From Ooceraea biroi (lineage: Eukaryota > Arthropoda > Insecta > Hymenoptera > Formicidae), in assembly GCF_003672135.1 (NCBI RefSeq), contig NC_039515.1, positions 5,456,001-5,520,000 of the forward strand: a stretch of 64,000 nucleotides of DNA. The letters run 5' to 3'. The notes beneath the pieces were generated by a model. The model saw only the letters and a program-made list of their open reading frames with translations, was not told the origin of the DNA and did not search any database. The position numbers and the translations under genes are program-made. Each line of letters begins with the position of its first letter. Position 1 is the first letter of the stretch. This document shows, piece by piece, positions 1 to 11,502 of the stretch.

Positions 1-861
1 TCAGGTCATCAATCTGCTGCTTACTTAGACTCGCGATCTCCTCGTGCACATTGTAGAAGTTTTTCTCGAACGGCTCGTACTTTATCTCGCTGTGATCGAT
101 CGGTGGTAATGGATCAATCTCCTTCTTTTTCGGTGGGGCAATTGGATTGCCGTCCTCGTCGTATTCAATTTCTTGATCCGATTCTTCCTGCTGCAAACCA
201 GCGGTTGGATTTTCCTCCATGTACCTTGAGAGCGAAAGGAAATTTTTTTTATCGTAATTTTAGACACATAACGTGACTTTTTGCCACAAATTTGTACCTG
301 TAGTAACTCTCTTCGTCATCTTCCCCATCAATATCCGCTCGGAATCCCTTGGACTTGTCTTCCTTGCGATTTTCGTCATGTTGAGCGACACATTTATTTC
401 GCTTGACTTCTGCATCGATACTCGCCATGAATGCGTCCAGGGTATCCTCCTCGCTGTCGCTCTCATCTTTTGCAGTTGATTTCTTCATCAAGTCATAAGT
501 AGGAGAACCAGGTGCAGGTATGTATTCCAATGAGGAAGTTGGAGGTTCGTCGTCGTCCTCAAAATATCTGATTTCAAATAATGATGTTACAAAGATATTT
601 AATCCATTTTTTTTGGTAATATTAAGATTAACAAAGAATTGTCACTCACTCTTCTTCCGTTTTGCTGCGCTTCTTAGGCACGCCCCAACAAGCAGACAAA
701 GCGTTTTCCGTAATGGCATTCATTGTATGATAGCCTTGCTTACTCAATGTAGAATTTGGTGGAGGCGGAGGTATGTTAGTGCCGCTTCTTTTACCAGACA
801 TTTGAAAGCCTGCAAATCCAAAGCCCTTCGGCTTGTTGCTACCTCCTCGATGATAGCTCAT
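1..861 (-). CDS. DDX42: DDX42-type DEAD-box RNA helicase, N-terminal part (partial, runs off left edge)
   Basis: Three coding exons are visible on the minus strand: 861-650 (ATG at 861), 567-298, and 224-1, which continues past the edge. Junctions use GTGAGT/CAG and GTACAA/AAG and keep frame. The protein starts MSYHRGG followed by a GFGFAGFQ stretch, then has acidic serine-rich segments, an LDAFMASIDAEVKR block, a DDEESYYRYMEENP block and a GNPIAPPKKKEIDPLPPIDHS block. This order is that of the pre-helicase region of DDX42 (SF3b125), a DEAD-box protein tied to U2 snRNP assembly. The helicase core (Q motif, DEAD, SAT) lies outside the window, so ATPase activity cannot be judged here. The DDX42 assignment rests on the characteristic DAFM and PPIDHS blocks, recognised from family knowledge. 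Confidence 0.9.
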
Positions 862-1992
862 TGCGTTGGCAAAAAGTCAGTGCCTTAAAAACATCATCCA
901 GAGTTAAAGACAATAAATACGATGAATGTAACTAATCTTATTACTAATAACCTTATTGTAAACCTTATTGACCATATTATGCAGTAAGACATAATACTTG
1001 ATATTTACTGGACAAAACAGACGACATTCCGACTTTATTTTAAATATTCTCAATCCCGATGCAACAACAGATTTGGCTAGATTTCTCGTCGAGAAATTTT
1101 ACTCATTTTTAATGATTGTAGTTTTAACTTTAATGCATAAATCAATGTTTGAAAGTTCAAGGGTTTAAAGGTTAAGGGTTATGATACTACTTCGTCGATA
1201 TGAAAATACCATTGACATCGCACAGTAACTTCATCAAACGTCGTCGATTCTTCTATCATAATCGCGATAATCGTAAAAACTTAATCGTGCAATAAGTACC
1301 TTGTGAATTCACGAGTTTATTCGCATTTATCTCGACACAATCGGAATATCGAACAGCAGACTCTTGTCACAAACAATCATAAACTATGAAACGCCATTAC
1401 TGTGGGCAGTATTTATAGTTCATTTTTATAACCAGATAGTCAGGGTTGACAAAAGACGTATAGAGACGCCTAGTAATGTTTCAGCGAAACTCCTATATTT
1501 ATTTTCAAAGTTACGGTTACGGCCAAATAACAAAACTAATTGCGTAATAATTATACTTTTCGTAATCAGAAAGATGTACAGAGCTCTTTTTCGATAAATG
1601 GTCAAAATAAAAATTTTATTTGCTGTATTCAGCAGACTCAACAGTTGGACCTCAGATTTTCCTCTGAATGACCAATCCGGAGCGTCATTCAGGAAAATCT
1701 AGTAACGTTGCTCAATTGTTGAGCACCAGCAGTTCAAGTGTAGTCTAGTAATAAATTGTATTTTTAATTTTTATTTATAATAACATAATCTATTCTTCCG
1801 TTTTAAATATATTGATGATTTTAAAATATTTGTTACCCAATCAGATAGCTGTGTTATTATCTAAAAGATATACTTTTATCTGTTTCGTTATAAGAATGGA
1901 CTGAATAGTAGTGCTGCCAGATTCCGGGCACTTGGTAGCATTCCGTATCATACATTTTATTTAATAGATTAACGATAATCAAGAATGTAATC
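862..1992. other. Intergenic region upstream of DDX42
   Basis: The stretch between the DDX42 start codon and the first transposable element is AT-rich and holds no open frame with recognisable protein similarity. It presumably contains the DDX42 5' UTR and promoter. No RNA gene was recognised. Confidence 0.5.
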
Positions 1993-2953
1993 GGTAAATC
2001 TGAAGGAGAGTCTCTTCCTCACCGATTTCGCTCTAACTTTGCAATATCGTTTATTTTAATGAGAAAATGCGATTGCGAGAAGGAAAATCGTCGCTCTCAA
2101 GTAGAAAAAAAGTTACGAAATGTTAAAAAGTGACAGTTTCGGGGTTAGGGATCTGTCATACCGGCGGTCTACGGGCGTAGCGCACACTGACGGAGCATGC
2201 GCGATGACGTGAAAGTGCGCGAAATTAGAAAGAATAGTTAGAAAAATGTCACATGAGCTATGCGTATAAACCTAAACTAACCTAACCCAACCTATACTGC
2301 TTGTAATTTATTTACCGTTAGTTTATTTACAGTTAAATAAATTACAATCAGTATAGGTTGGGTTAGGTTAGTTTAGGTTTATATACATAAAAAGTTTATT
2401 ATATATTTGTTATTAGGCATATTGATTCTCTTTTCATAACACTTTTCATAGATTAGTAGATTTCTTAATAACAATAAAATAATTTAATACATGAATAAAA
2501 ATAATACATAAATTACATTATATAACATTTACTACATAAAATAATTTGCTACATAACTAAAATAATTTAATATATTAATACAATTTAATAAATAGTGAAA
2601 TACAATGTCCAAAGTGCAGTAAGAAATTAACAGTGAATAAAAGTAATCTTTCATTTCGCTGCCAAAAAGTCTTTTACGAGAAAAATGAACATAAGAACTA
2701 TGTGAAAAAACAGTGTGCCTTTACAATTATTTTCACGTCACTGCGCATGCTCCATCACTCTCCGCAGTCCCTGTACAGCATCGGTACGATAGATTTCCTA
2801 ACCCCGAAACTGTCACTTTTTAACATTTCGTAACTTTTTTTCTACTTGAGAGCGACGATTTTCCTTCTCGCAATCGCATTTTCTCATCAAAATAAACGAT
2901 ATTGCAAAGTTAGAACGAAATCGGTGAGGAAGAGACTCTCCTTCAGATTTACC
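1993..2953. mobile_element. Non-autonomous DNA transposon with about 220-bp inverted repeats (family A, copy 1)
   Basis: The outer ends are inverted copies of each other: GGTAAATCTGAAGGAG starts at 1993 and its reverse complement ends at 2953. The inverted repeats run to about 2210 and from about 2740 inward, with a few mismatches. No transposase is present between them. A second, diverged copy at 43148-43946 shares the same repeat (blocks such as GCGAGAAGGAAAATCGTC and CGGTCTACGGGCGTAG) and has a clean 8-bp target duplication. Copy 1 shows no target duplication (ATGTAATC left, ACACATGC right), so its flanks may be rearranged. The middle contains a separate hairpin at 2263-2391. Confidence 0.85.
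2263..2391. repeat. Hairpin with TTAGG-like arms inside family A element
   Basis: The arms of about 45 nt are reverse complements (TAAACCTAAACTAACCTAAC on the left, the mirror on the right ending TTAGTTTAGGTTTA), separated by a short loop near 2325. The arms are degenerate TTAGG/CCTAA, which resembles the insect telomeric unit but is not a regular array. The related element at 43148 lacks this hairpin, so it looks like a later insertion or expansion. Confidence 0.75.
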
Positions 2954-3572
2954 ACACATGCTTATTTCTCATGCTGTCTGAGCGCAATGTCTTGGGACAG
3001 AAAATTAATACGTAGCGAATATTTCAAATTACGCAAATTTTCGTAAAACTGGCAAACTCTTTAATTCCTCCTGTCGATGCACAAGCGCATCCTCGCGATG
3101 CCGCACCCAGCGCATTCGACGGCCACGCCGCGAATCGAGATAACATGGCCGACAACGCAGAGCCAGTGTCAGCTGCTAAACTGCAGGGTAACGACACTCC
3201 TTTCCTCGGATGCACCATTTTCTCCCTTTATTAACCACGTATCCCCGCCGAGTCATATTCCCAAACACGTAGCACGGACGGGGACGGATATTCGACGCAG
3301 CGGGAAACTCGAGTCGAGAGTTCAAGACGAATCGGTCGAATTAACGGAAGAGTTTGAAAAAAAGAGGAAGAAAAAGAAGCGGGGTGGGGAGACTCGTGCG
3401 AGGCGAGAACTTCGATGCTCGTCAGCTCGTACGACATTTGGGCCCGGGGGACTCGCGCGGTGAGGAGTGGTAGACGGACTCTCGTGGACGACTTCGGGGA
3501 TCCCAGGTCGACTGTGCCGCGTACGCGCGCGTGTGACATTGTGTCCGTGTACTCGGTTCGTACGAGGGCACG
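2954..3572 (+). promoter_or_regulatory. CpG-rich 5' flank and probable 5' UTR of SOSS-B
   Basis: Base composition changes from AT-rich to CpG-rich from about 3070 up to the ATG at 3573. This is typical of a housekeeping promoter and 5' UTR. Open frames here on both strands are by-products of the composition and match nothing I know. The transcription start cannot be placed from sequence alone. Confidence 0.5.
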
Positions 3573-6136
3573 ATGGAGTACGTGCAGATAAAGGACATTC
3601 GGGCGGGCCAAAAGAACATCAACGTAGTGTTTATCGTTTTGGAGGTTAGCCACCCTACCATCACCAAAGAGAACCGCGAAGTTCGAACATTCAAAGTGGC
3701 CGATAGCACCGCCTGCATGAACGTCTCTATCTGGGACGAGCCAGGTCAGCTGCTAATGCCGGGAGACATCGTGCGGTTGACGAAAGGCTACGCGTCCGTC
3801 TGGCGACAATGTTTGACCCTTTATTCGGGCAAAACCGGTGATATACAAAAAATAGGCGAGTTTTGTATGGTGATCAACGAGCAGGTCAACATGAGCGACC
3901 CGAATCCGGCGCTGGCACAGCAGTTGGTCAATCAGAGCGGCTCGGGCCCTGGCAGCAACGTCAACAACAGCATCACCAATAACGGCAACGCCAACAGTAT
4001 CTCCAGCCAGCCAGGACGACAACCCTTAGTAAATATTTCTCTCTTTCTTCATCTTCCATCGTTCCCCTGTTATTTGTCGTGTTTTTCATTTTTATTTTAC
4101 TTTTTTTTGTTAGATTCGTTAAAAATGTCTCTCGTCACAGTGGTAGCAGCGAATTTGCGCTACATGTTTATGAAATCGGTTAATATATTCGTTAGTCGGT
4201 TGTTTTACCGTGAATTGTTTATACAAGACACAACACAAGTTTACACAAGTTATTAATTCTGGTAACTTGTTTTAATTCTGTACTTTTCGTAGATACCTAA
4301 TTTCCATTGCCCATTTTTGAAGGGTACATATAGATCAGAGTCCCAAGTCGCCACTTCTAGGGACCATACAAACAATTCGTAAGCTTTTTCGATCTTTTTT
4401 TGGTTCTCTCTTATGTGAAGATCCCTGGTTTCGTGACTAATGTCACGAATATTTGGGACAATGAAAATATGTGTCGCTGGAATTTTCCACTGAGACAGCA
4501 TTATGATACAGAGGAAAGTCCCCGATTATGAGATGCCATATCGATTTTGCTGAATGCAAGGAAATTTATAGGCAGAATTTAAAAATTTAATACGTTATCT
4601 TGAAGAGAATTTAATAAGCTTTAGGTTGGTCAAATGAAAAATCTAATTTAAATATTATTTTTTCTGAAAATTAAAAAAATTTGAAAAAGAGCTTTACACG
4701 GGATCGAGAAAGTGTGCTCCTAATATAAGATACCTCGAGAAATCGGTGTTAAAAGTGCAAAATACATCAGTATTGCAAGTAAAAAACTTTATTAGATAGT
4801 TTTATAAAAATACTGCTGCCACAGCCTTCGCCAAATCTTCGCGATTCCACTGTCGACGCATCCTCGTTTCTCTAACCTCCATAGTCAGATTCTATAAAAA
4901 TTAAATACACAAAAATTCGTAATATAAATTCGTATTAACTTTTCTTTAACCTTAAGTAGTATTTTCTTTCTTTTTATTACACTACATAATCTTCATATTC
5001 GAGCAATAATGATCTCATATTAAGAGTACCCTGAATATCTCATTATACGAGCCACGCGCCTAGCGGTTCCGCGATCATGAAATCTAACCTCTACAATTAA
5101 GCAATTCAACAAATCGCGTATTTTCCTGTTACTACGATTCTACTCTATCATTGCATACTGAATTTATTGCCAACCATTTCTTTATTATATAATAAACAAG
5201 GTTTAAAGACTAACCTCAAGTTACTTTGACATGTTCACAATTTCACAAACCTTTTCTTGCAAAGGCTAAACGCAATAACGAACAATGAATTTTTCACTAA
5301 ATACATTTTACACCAAGAGTAATAAGTTCATGGTGGAACTAACAGATAGTGCTCACTAGTTTAGCAGAAACCCCATCATCTCATATTAGGGGATTCTCCT
5401 CTACGATAAAAACAACGTGTTATCTCTTTCTCTCTCTCTCTCTCTCTCGCAAAAAACGACCTTTAAGCATCCCTACGATATTCCCGCTTAAAATACTCGT
5501 TCTATTTGCATATTTAACTAAAGGATGGTTCGAATACAAAAAACAAAGTCGTAAACAAAGCGTAATCGCAATTCAAGTATAAAAACCATCTTTTTCTCCG
5601 TTCACAACATCAATTCAAGCGTCTAACGTCGACTGCAACACGTAACTATGTATCCGTCGACCTCGTGCGATCTATATTTGTTCACTGGTATAAACCGATG
5701 CCCCGGGATTTAATTACAAGCCGCCTATGTACATACGAACACGCAACTGACACGTTTAACACGTGTCGTTTAGATGTGGTTCAGGCGACGCGAAGTATTC
5801 ATTTACGTTCGCAAACATATCTTCCAACATCTCGATGCAGCGTCGAATGCGTCAATTAAAGAGATTCTGTGTAATCAATTGCAGGCGATCCAAAGTAACG
5901 CGACAACGGCGCCCGGTAGCGGAACCGCTACGAGTTCAACGACCGCGAAGAGCGGAAACGGCGGCGGTAACGGAGGTAACGTTAGCAGCGCGGGCAGCGG
6001 CAGCAGTTCCGGTTTGCCCGGGGGCTCGGTGCGGTACTCGTCGTCGGACTCGACGACAAAAACGGCGCCGACCGGCAAGAGCAATTCGCGCGGTCGCGGC
6101 GGTTACAGGAACGGGGGACGCAGCGATCGGAGATAA
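3573..6136 (+). CDS. SOSS complex subunit B (single-stranded DNA-binding protein hSSB1/2 homologue)
   Basis: Exon 1 is 3573-4028 and exon 2 is 5885-6136; both sides are phase 0 (TTA|GTAAAT donor, TTGCAG acceptor), giving 235 aa. Residues 1 to about 110 form one OB fold: MEYVQIKDIRAGQKNINVVF, the EVRTFKVAD strand, NVSIWDEPGQ, MPGDIVRLTKGYASV and LTLYSGKTGDIQKIGEFCMV all match the NABP1/NABP2 family. The C-terminal part is low-complexity Gly/Ser/Asn ending in an RGRGGYRNGGRSDRR basic tail. The family binds ssDNA within the SOSS complex (with INTS3 and C9orf80) in double-strand-break response. A further phase-0 exon inside the 1.86-kb intron cannot be excluded. If the intron were retained, the frame would run to 4254 and add a hydrophobic tail; I take that as intron. 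Confidence 0.9.
4029..5884. other. SOSS-B intron with two possible minus-strand coding remnants
   Basis: This intron is mostly AT-rich. Two minus-strand stretches look more protein-like than the rest. At 4876-4796 a short frame reads MEVRETRMRRQWNREDLAKAV, resembling the start of a Pipsqueak-type HTH, with a plausible AG upstream and GTATTT downstream. At 4501-4253 an 82-codon frame contains WKIPATHIFIVPNIRD and ELFVWSLEVATWDSDLYVPF, ending near a possible TTAG|GTATCT donor. I cannot assign either, and they may be remnants of one decayed gene or transposon. A CT microsatellite lies at about 5427-5450. Confidence 0.3.
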
Positions 6137-8030
6137 CACACGAGAAGGAAACGTTTCATCATATACGTGTAACGAATGGAGGGACAAATACTCGGATGTG
6201 CGCGCGCATGCGACTACTCCACGGGATTATGTATAATATACATTATAAATGTTCTTTTTTGAAAGAAACTCACAGTGTCTGTCTCAGTCTCTACCTTAAT
6301 TATATTATTATATTTACGGCATGTAAGCCGTGTATTGTAGTAGCGAATCGTATCGTGAGTAGCAACCGATCGTCGGCTGTGCCAGGCTGTACGAAGCGTC
6401 GGTGAGGACCAACTCGACGAACGTGAGTTATTGTCGACGGGCGTCCAATTCTTTCTTGGACTTTTTATTTTCAAAATCGAATTTTGAATTTATGTTTGAT
6501 GTTCTTAAAAACTCTTGAAAATCTTCGCGAGGTCTTGGGGCAAATGTAAAACAAATGTAAAAAAGTCTTAAAGTCTTTGGAAGTCTTGAAGGCTTTAAAT
6601 ATGTATTTTATATAAACCTGAGAGTAATGGACATTGTATTATATTGTATCATAACACTGAGTGATGCAAGGTATTATGTACTGATAGTTAAATTATTTAA
6701 AATTTAATAAATTGACTAGCAAAATTAATTAAGCGAAAAATTTCAAGTTAAACTTGAAATTTGGACGTTGTACGCGTCTGCAAAATGTCTAAGAAGCATA
6801 TGCCAAGACTTTGTGAGATCTTTAAGACTTTTAAAATTGTTCTGATGTAATTCGTTTTTGGGACCTGATTATATTATGTTTTTCGAACTTTTCTCAAGAA
6901 ATCCTGGGCTTGATTTAACATATATTCGAAATAATTTATTTTGCTAAATTATTTAAATAAGAGATATGCTAGTCCGTCATCGACAAATAATATCAGATAG
7001 TAAAAAAGTATTTGTGTATACTTTACAAGTGGGTCCATCCCTAGTGATTATAATGCTTTTATTTAACATACATAGAATGATTATTAATAACGTGTAATAA
7101 GAATACATAATATTTGAGATCCAAAAGAATAAGCACGCTACTTCTTATTATACACGATTAAAAGTCATTTTTATGTAAGTCATTCTTATACTTATGATTT
7201 GTCGCGCAGATGTTTGTACATGAACACGTTGAGTACTCGGTTTATCGTAACAACTAATTTTGTTTAATATGGTTTAATTTTGAATAATATTTTCAATTGG
7301 TATTTATATGAAATAGTTAAACCGGGACCGACAAATCTGTATCACAGATATGATAAAAAGAATCATATTTATAATGCAAATAAAAAAGTCAAGAACTGGA
7401 TTTGGTCTTTTTCATTTGCTTATTAATTTATTAGCTTCAAAATGTTGCATGTGTAATATTTTTTTTATTTTTTTTTATCTCTATAAGCCGTTATTATGCT
7501 TATAAATTATCTCTTCTTATTGGAGTAGATTTGGATCGGGAGCTTGAATGGAGAATAGTCAGGATACTTGTGATTTAGCAACACCAACAATATCTTATAT
7601 TTAATACCGAACTTGATACAGACAAAGGATGATTCGCTCGTTATGGATTCTCGCACTACCTATTCATTTGATTATCGATCTCAGACTGCTCGCTCCGACT
7701 TCCGCGACTAGCTCGTCTCAAGCGCTCGCTGACAACGCGCCCTCGCGTAAAGTATTTCGGCTACTTGGACAAAGGTATCCAGCAAGTGCTGCCTATTGTC
7801 GTGTGCGTGTGTCAACATGACGTACTTACAATCGTATTTCTTACACATGACGTATTTCACTTGTGCTGTCGTAAAAGGACACATTAAATGGCACCGAGTC
7901 TTATCATCGTAACGATAAAGTACGAGGTTGATTCGTTTCCATTCCCGAAACCGCAATTTTTCTAGACTCTAACGCTATTTAGCGCATGTTGCTACTCGGA
8001 GAATCGTTTCGCCGGTTATTGCAGCACGTA
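6137..8030. other. SOSS-B 3' region and intergenic DNA
   Basis: The region begins with the SOSS-B 3' UTR and then becomes AT-rich. Only short frames without recognisable similarity occur, and no RNA gene was recognised. It ends at the TTAA foldback element. Confidence 0.4.
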
Positions 8031-8403
8031 TTAAGGGGAAGCTGGAGTTGCTAGTGAACTATTTTTTCACTATAGCGATGGTAATTGCAGTTTCGAAAAT
8101 TCTCTTTATTGCTTGTGCAGGATAAAAAATCCTTTTCCACAAATGAAGTATAGATAGAAAGAAAGCCCGCTCTACAGGACTTTATATTCAAAATGGAACA
8201 AAGTTAGAAAAGACAAATGCAAGTTTTTAACTTTTTTCCATTTTGAGTATAAAGTCCTGTAGAGCGGGCTTTCTTTCTATCTATACTTCATTTGTGGAAA
8301 AGGATTTTTTATTCTGCACAAGCAATAAAGAGAATTTTCGAAACTGCAATTACCATCGCTATAGTGAAAAAATAGTTCACTAGCAACTCCAGCTTCCCCT
8401 TAA
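8031..8403. mobile_element. TTAA-flanked foldback element (TTAA-FB family, copy 1)
   Basis: The element is flanked by TTAA on both sides (8031-8034 and 8400-8403). From GGGGAAGCTGGAGTTGC inward it is an almost perfect palindrome of about 365 bp, with arms of about 180 bp and a very short centre near 8217. The arms carry matched variants, for example GAAAGCCCGC on the left and GCGGGCTTTC on the right. There is no coding capacity. The TTAA duplication is used by piggyBac and Kolobok transposases; which one moved this family is not visible here. Confidence 0.9.
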
Positions 8404-9806
8404 TGTCTCTCTTAATATTGATGACGCTTCCGCTAGATTAATAATTTGCGATGTTTTATAATACAAAATAGCGTTAAATATTAATGCGTTGTCGATCGAT
8501 CACTCGTGTTTGATTAGTCACGCATTGTTGGCATACTTTACTTTTTCTGCACATTTTGCTTTTGTAAATTCCCACTTTTTGTAAGAAAGTTGTTGAAAAC
8601 GATTGTCAAAAGTCGTCGAAGGTAACCGAACGCAAAGCAACTCGTACGCGAGCAATATCGATTATGCACTTCTTGCCACTGATATGGTGACCTTTTTGCT
8701 GTCACGGTGCAATGAATACCTTTTCACGTGCAATCGCGCGGTCGACAGGTGGCTGGAAACAAAGCGGGAAACAAGTATGTTTGCATTGTCACTGCCAACC
8801 TGATAAACAAACTCGTCTTTGTGGGCGACAGAAATCGACTGATAAGACGGGCACTTCCTCGAGGATCGATCGTGAGCCACCGTGACAGTTCGCGCATCGT
8901 CGCGCATCGTTTCACGTATGTTCGCATAGCTGTTAGGTTATGTCTGTCGGCTACGCAGCACATAATACGGTACGATAAGATATTTTATGATAACTTTAAG
9001 GTAAGTAGTTTTTGTCGGTCCTTTATTTTGACAAGATCGTTACAATCGAATTTCTCCATCCGAATCTCGATCTTGCCATTTTCAGAGAAGCAACGATACG
9101 GTAGTACCGCGGCATATGGAGTTTTACCGACTTCCAACAGTCGGACAACGGATATACGTAGTGAGTTTTGGGATGTGATGATTTGTTAGCGATCGGTAGT
9201 GATCTCTCAATGCCCGGTATTCCATAAAGTGGTACGTGTTTTACAAGTATAGTCTTTTATGATTTATTATGATTTTGTCGCATCGGAAACAACCGCACTA
9301 CTCCAACTTGACTATTTTATACAAATCCATCGAGATAATAAAAGTCTAATTATCGAATCAAAAAAATATGACTAAATTGTGCGTACATACGAAATAGTTT
9401 TTTGAATAATAAAAATGCAGTTTTGAAGATTACATATGTCGAAATTACAATGTCTTCTTTCCCCACGTGTGTTTGTCTTTTATTGTACAAAAGTTATAAT
9501 TGTAAATTCATAATAATAGTTATGTAGAAAAAAATTGTGATGATATAGTCATTTTTTATATATTATGAAGAATATTACATATTTATGTCAAGAGCTATAT
9601 AAAGATGATTGAAAAATATAGAAATAAGTATCTATTTTTTGTTAATAGTGATAAAGTATGAAATAAAGCAAGACAACGTTTTCATGTATTTTTGCATTGC
9701 TTTACTTCCTTGCCTCTTCTCTGTCTCTGTCTCTTCTTTTCTGTATCAATGAATATTTGCCAATCATGTGTCTTAATCTTTTTCAGAAATTGTTTACCTC
9801 GCAAAC
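8404..9806 (+). promoter_or_regulatory. SLC35C2 upstream region with probable non-coding 5' exon
   Basis: A good donor (TTTAAG|GTAAGTAG) at 9000/9001 and an acceptor (TTTTTCAG) ending at 9785 suggest a non-coding first exon ending at 9000, spliced to a second exon that carries 21 nt of 5' UTR before the ATG at 9807. Sequence before 9000 is moderately CpG-rich. The transcription start is not determined. The remainder is AT-rich with no gene seen. Confidence 0.45.
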
Positions 9807-11502
9807 ATGACACGCTCACATGTAAAGTATCAGATTGCTAGAGACGATGTAGACACGTCAGATTACTTGCCACAAAACGTACCAGATTACCAAAACGTGA
9901 CAAAGCCAGAAGCAACATTTTGGAGAAAAGCGTTCCAAGCATTTTTATTGATCTCTGCTTACTTTGTTTTATCAATAAGCCTTACGTTTTATAATCCGTG
10001 GCTTTATAAGACGTATGTGAGTAACCGTACACATCAAATTGGCAACTTTTCTTAAATATAACTGTACTAATCGCAATATATATGTTTAGGGATTTGACTT
10101 TCCCCTCGGAGTGGTGGTTTGTCACTTAGTCATAAAATTCATCCTCGCTGCATTAATAAGATCCATCAGAAGATGTTGCAATGGCAAACGAGTAAATCTC
10201 CCGTGGCAAAGTATAGTTTTCTCGATAATGGCACCTGGCATAGCCAGCGGGGTCGATATCGGACTGTCGAATTGGGCACTTTCGTTGGTTTCTATATCCT
10301 TGTAAGCACAATAATTTTGATCAGTCAGAATGTAAGATGTGTAAGATCGTGTGTAATCGAATGACGTTTCTTTTTTTTTCTAGAGTCACCATGACCAAAT
10401 CAACCGCTGTTATATTTATCCTTATGTTTTCTCTCATTTTCAAATTGGAGAAAAAGGTAAAGAGAGCTCTACCGAAATTATTTCACGCATCTCCTTCACT
10501 GACAAATAATAATTTCCGCTTGTTGTAGTCGTGGTCGTTAGTAAGCATAGTGGTGATGATAGCGGGAGGATTAGCGATGTTCACGTATAAATCTACTCAG
10601 TTCGGTGTTCTTGGATTTATACTGTGCTTATTAGCGTCGTTCGCGAGTGGCATTCGATGGACCATGACGCAGCTCATCATGCAAAGATCGAAACTCGGCC
10701 TACACGACCCGATAGATATGATGTATTATATGCAACCCTGGATGCTGTTACCCGCAGTATTGGTAGCTCTGTGGTTCGAAGGTAACTTCGCGTTCGACGT
10801 TTATTTAAATAATTGCGAGGAGGAATTCTGCAAAGTGCATTGTGTCAATTTCAGGTGCCAGGATGTACGATGGCATCAGAATCACGGATTGGAGCAATGT
10901 TAGTAGTATCCTATTGACTACGAGTGAAGTAATTGCAGGTGCCATTTTAGCGTTTAGTATGGAAGTGATGGAGTTCTTAGTTGTTATTTACACCTCTAGT
11001 CTGACCTTGTCGATCTCGGGAATATTTAAGGTAAAAGTTAATTTTACCATGCTAGATGCGATATTTACATGAGCGATTTTATTTAAATCATAATTTGTAT
11101 ATAAAATATTCTATACTTGGATCAACATACAATCTCGCATTCTTCTTTTAGGAAATATGTACGTTAGCACTGGCGTTTGCGTGGAAAGGTGACCAAATGA
11201 CTGGTCTCAACTTCGTAGGATTGTTAATGTGCCTTGGTGGTATAATACTTCACGTTGTCCAGAAAGTGTTGATCAACAGGAAGAAGACGGTCGATAATTT
11301 GGAGCTTCAGTCGAAAGTCACAAGCAGCAGTACGAAACGCGAGGAAGGAACCGATTCCAATATCCCATTATTGACCGAGAAATCCACGTCTTTAATGAAT
11401 CTTCTTAACGCGGAATTTAGTTCGGATGAAGACGTCGGCGTGAGAGGGGATGATAATTCGACGCAAATACTATCAGACATTTTGCAACGTAGAGAACAGT
11501 GA
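9807..11502 (+). CDS. SLC35C2: Solute carrier family 35 member C2-like nucleotide-sugar transporter
   Basis: Six coding exons: 9807-10016, 10090-10301, 10384-10456, 10529-10781, 10855-11030 and 11152-11502. Phases close exactly, giving 424 aa. The protein is a multi-pass membrane protein of the drug/metabolite transporter fold. Visible hydrophobic segments include FLLISAYFVLSISLTFY, VVVCHLVIKFILAALI, the SLVSISL...TMTKSTAVIFILMF pair, IVVMIAGGLAMF, GVLGFILCLLASFASGIRW, MLLPAVLVALW, and the C-terminal SLTLSISGIFKEICTLAL and FVGLLMCLGGIILHVV. The TMTKS and SLTLSI.GIFKE motifs are characteristic of SLC35C2. The N-terminus (about 45 aa) and C-terminal tail (about 80 aa, acidic and serine-rich) face the cytosol in this family. 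SLC35C2 is a Golgi protein proposed to affect GDP-fucose supply and Notch fucosylation; that is family knowledge. The exon 2/3 junction gives LVTMTKS where I would expect LYTMTKS, a minor oddity. Confidence 0.93.

Noticed and set aside
2263..2391. Interstitial telomere from TTAGG-like motifs
   Set aside because: The motifs are irregular and arranged as a hairpin inside a DNA element, not as a tandem TTAGG array.
3024..3653. Several overlapping frames on both strands in the CpG-rich SOSS-B 5' flank
   Set aside because: They are composition effects in a GC-rich region, match no family, and overlap the real exon in wrong frames.
4021..4256. Extension of SOSS-B exon 1 through the intron (adds a hydrophobic C-terminal tail)
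   Set aside because: A standard donor follows TTA at 4028, and the Gly/Ser/Arg tail at 5885 continues in the same phase as expected for the family. The read-through sequence is T-rich intron.
8603..9189. Frames upstream of SLC35C2 (for example 8728-9189, 153 codons)
   Set aside because: No recognisable similarity, and a consensus splice donor lies inside; better explained as a non-coding first exon and intron.
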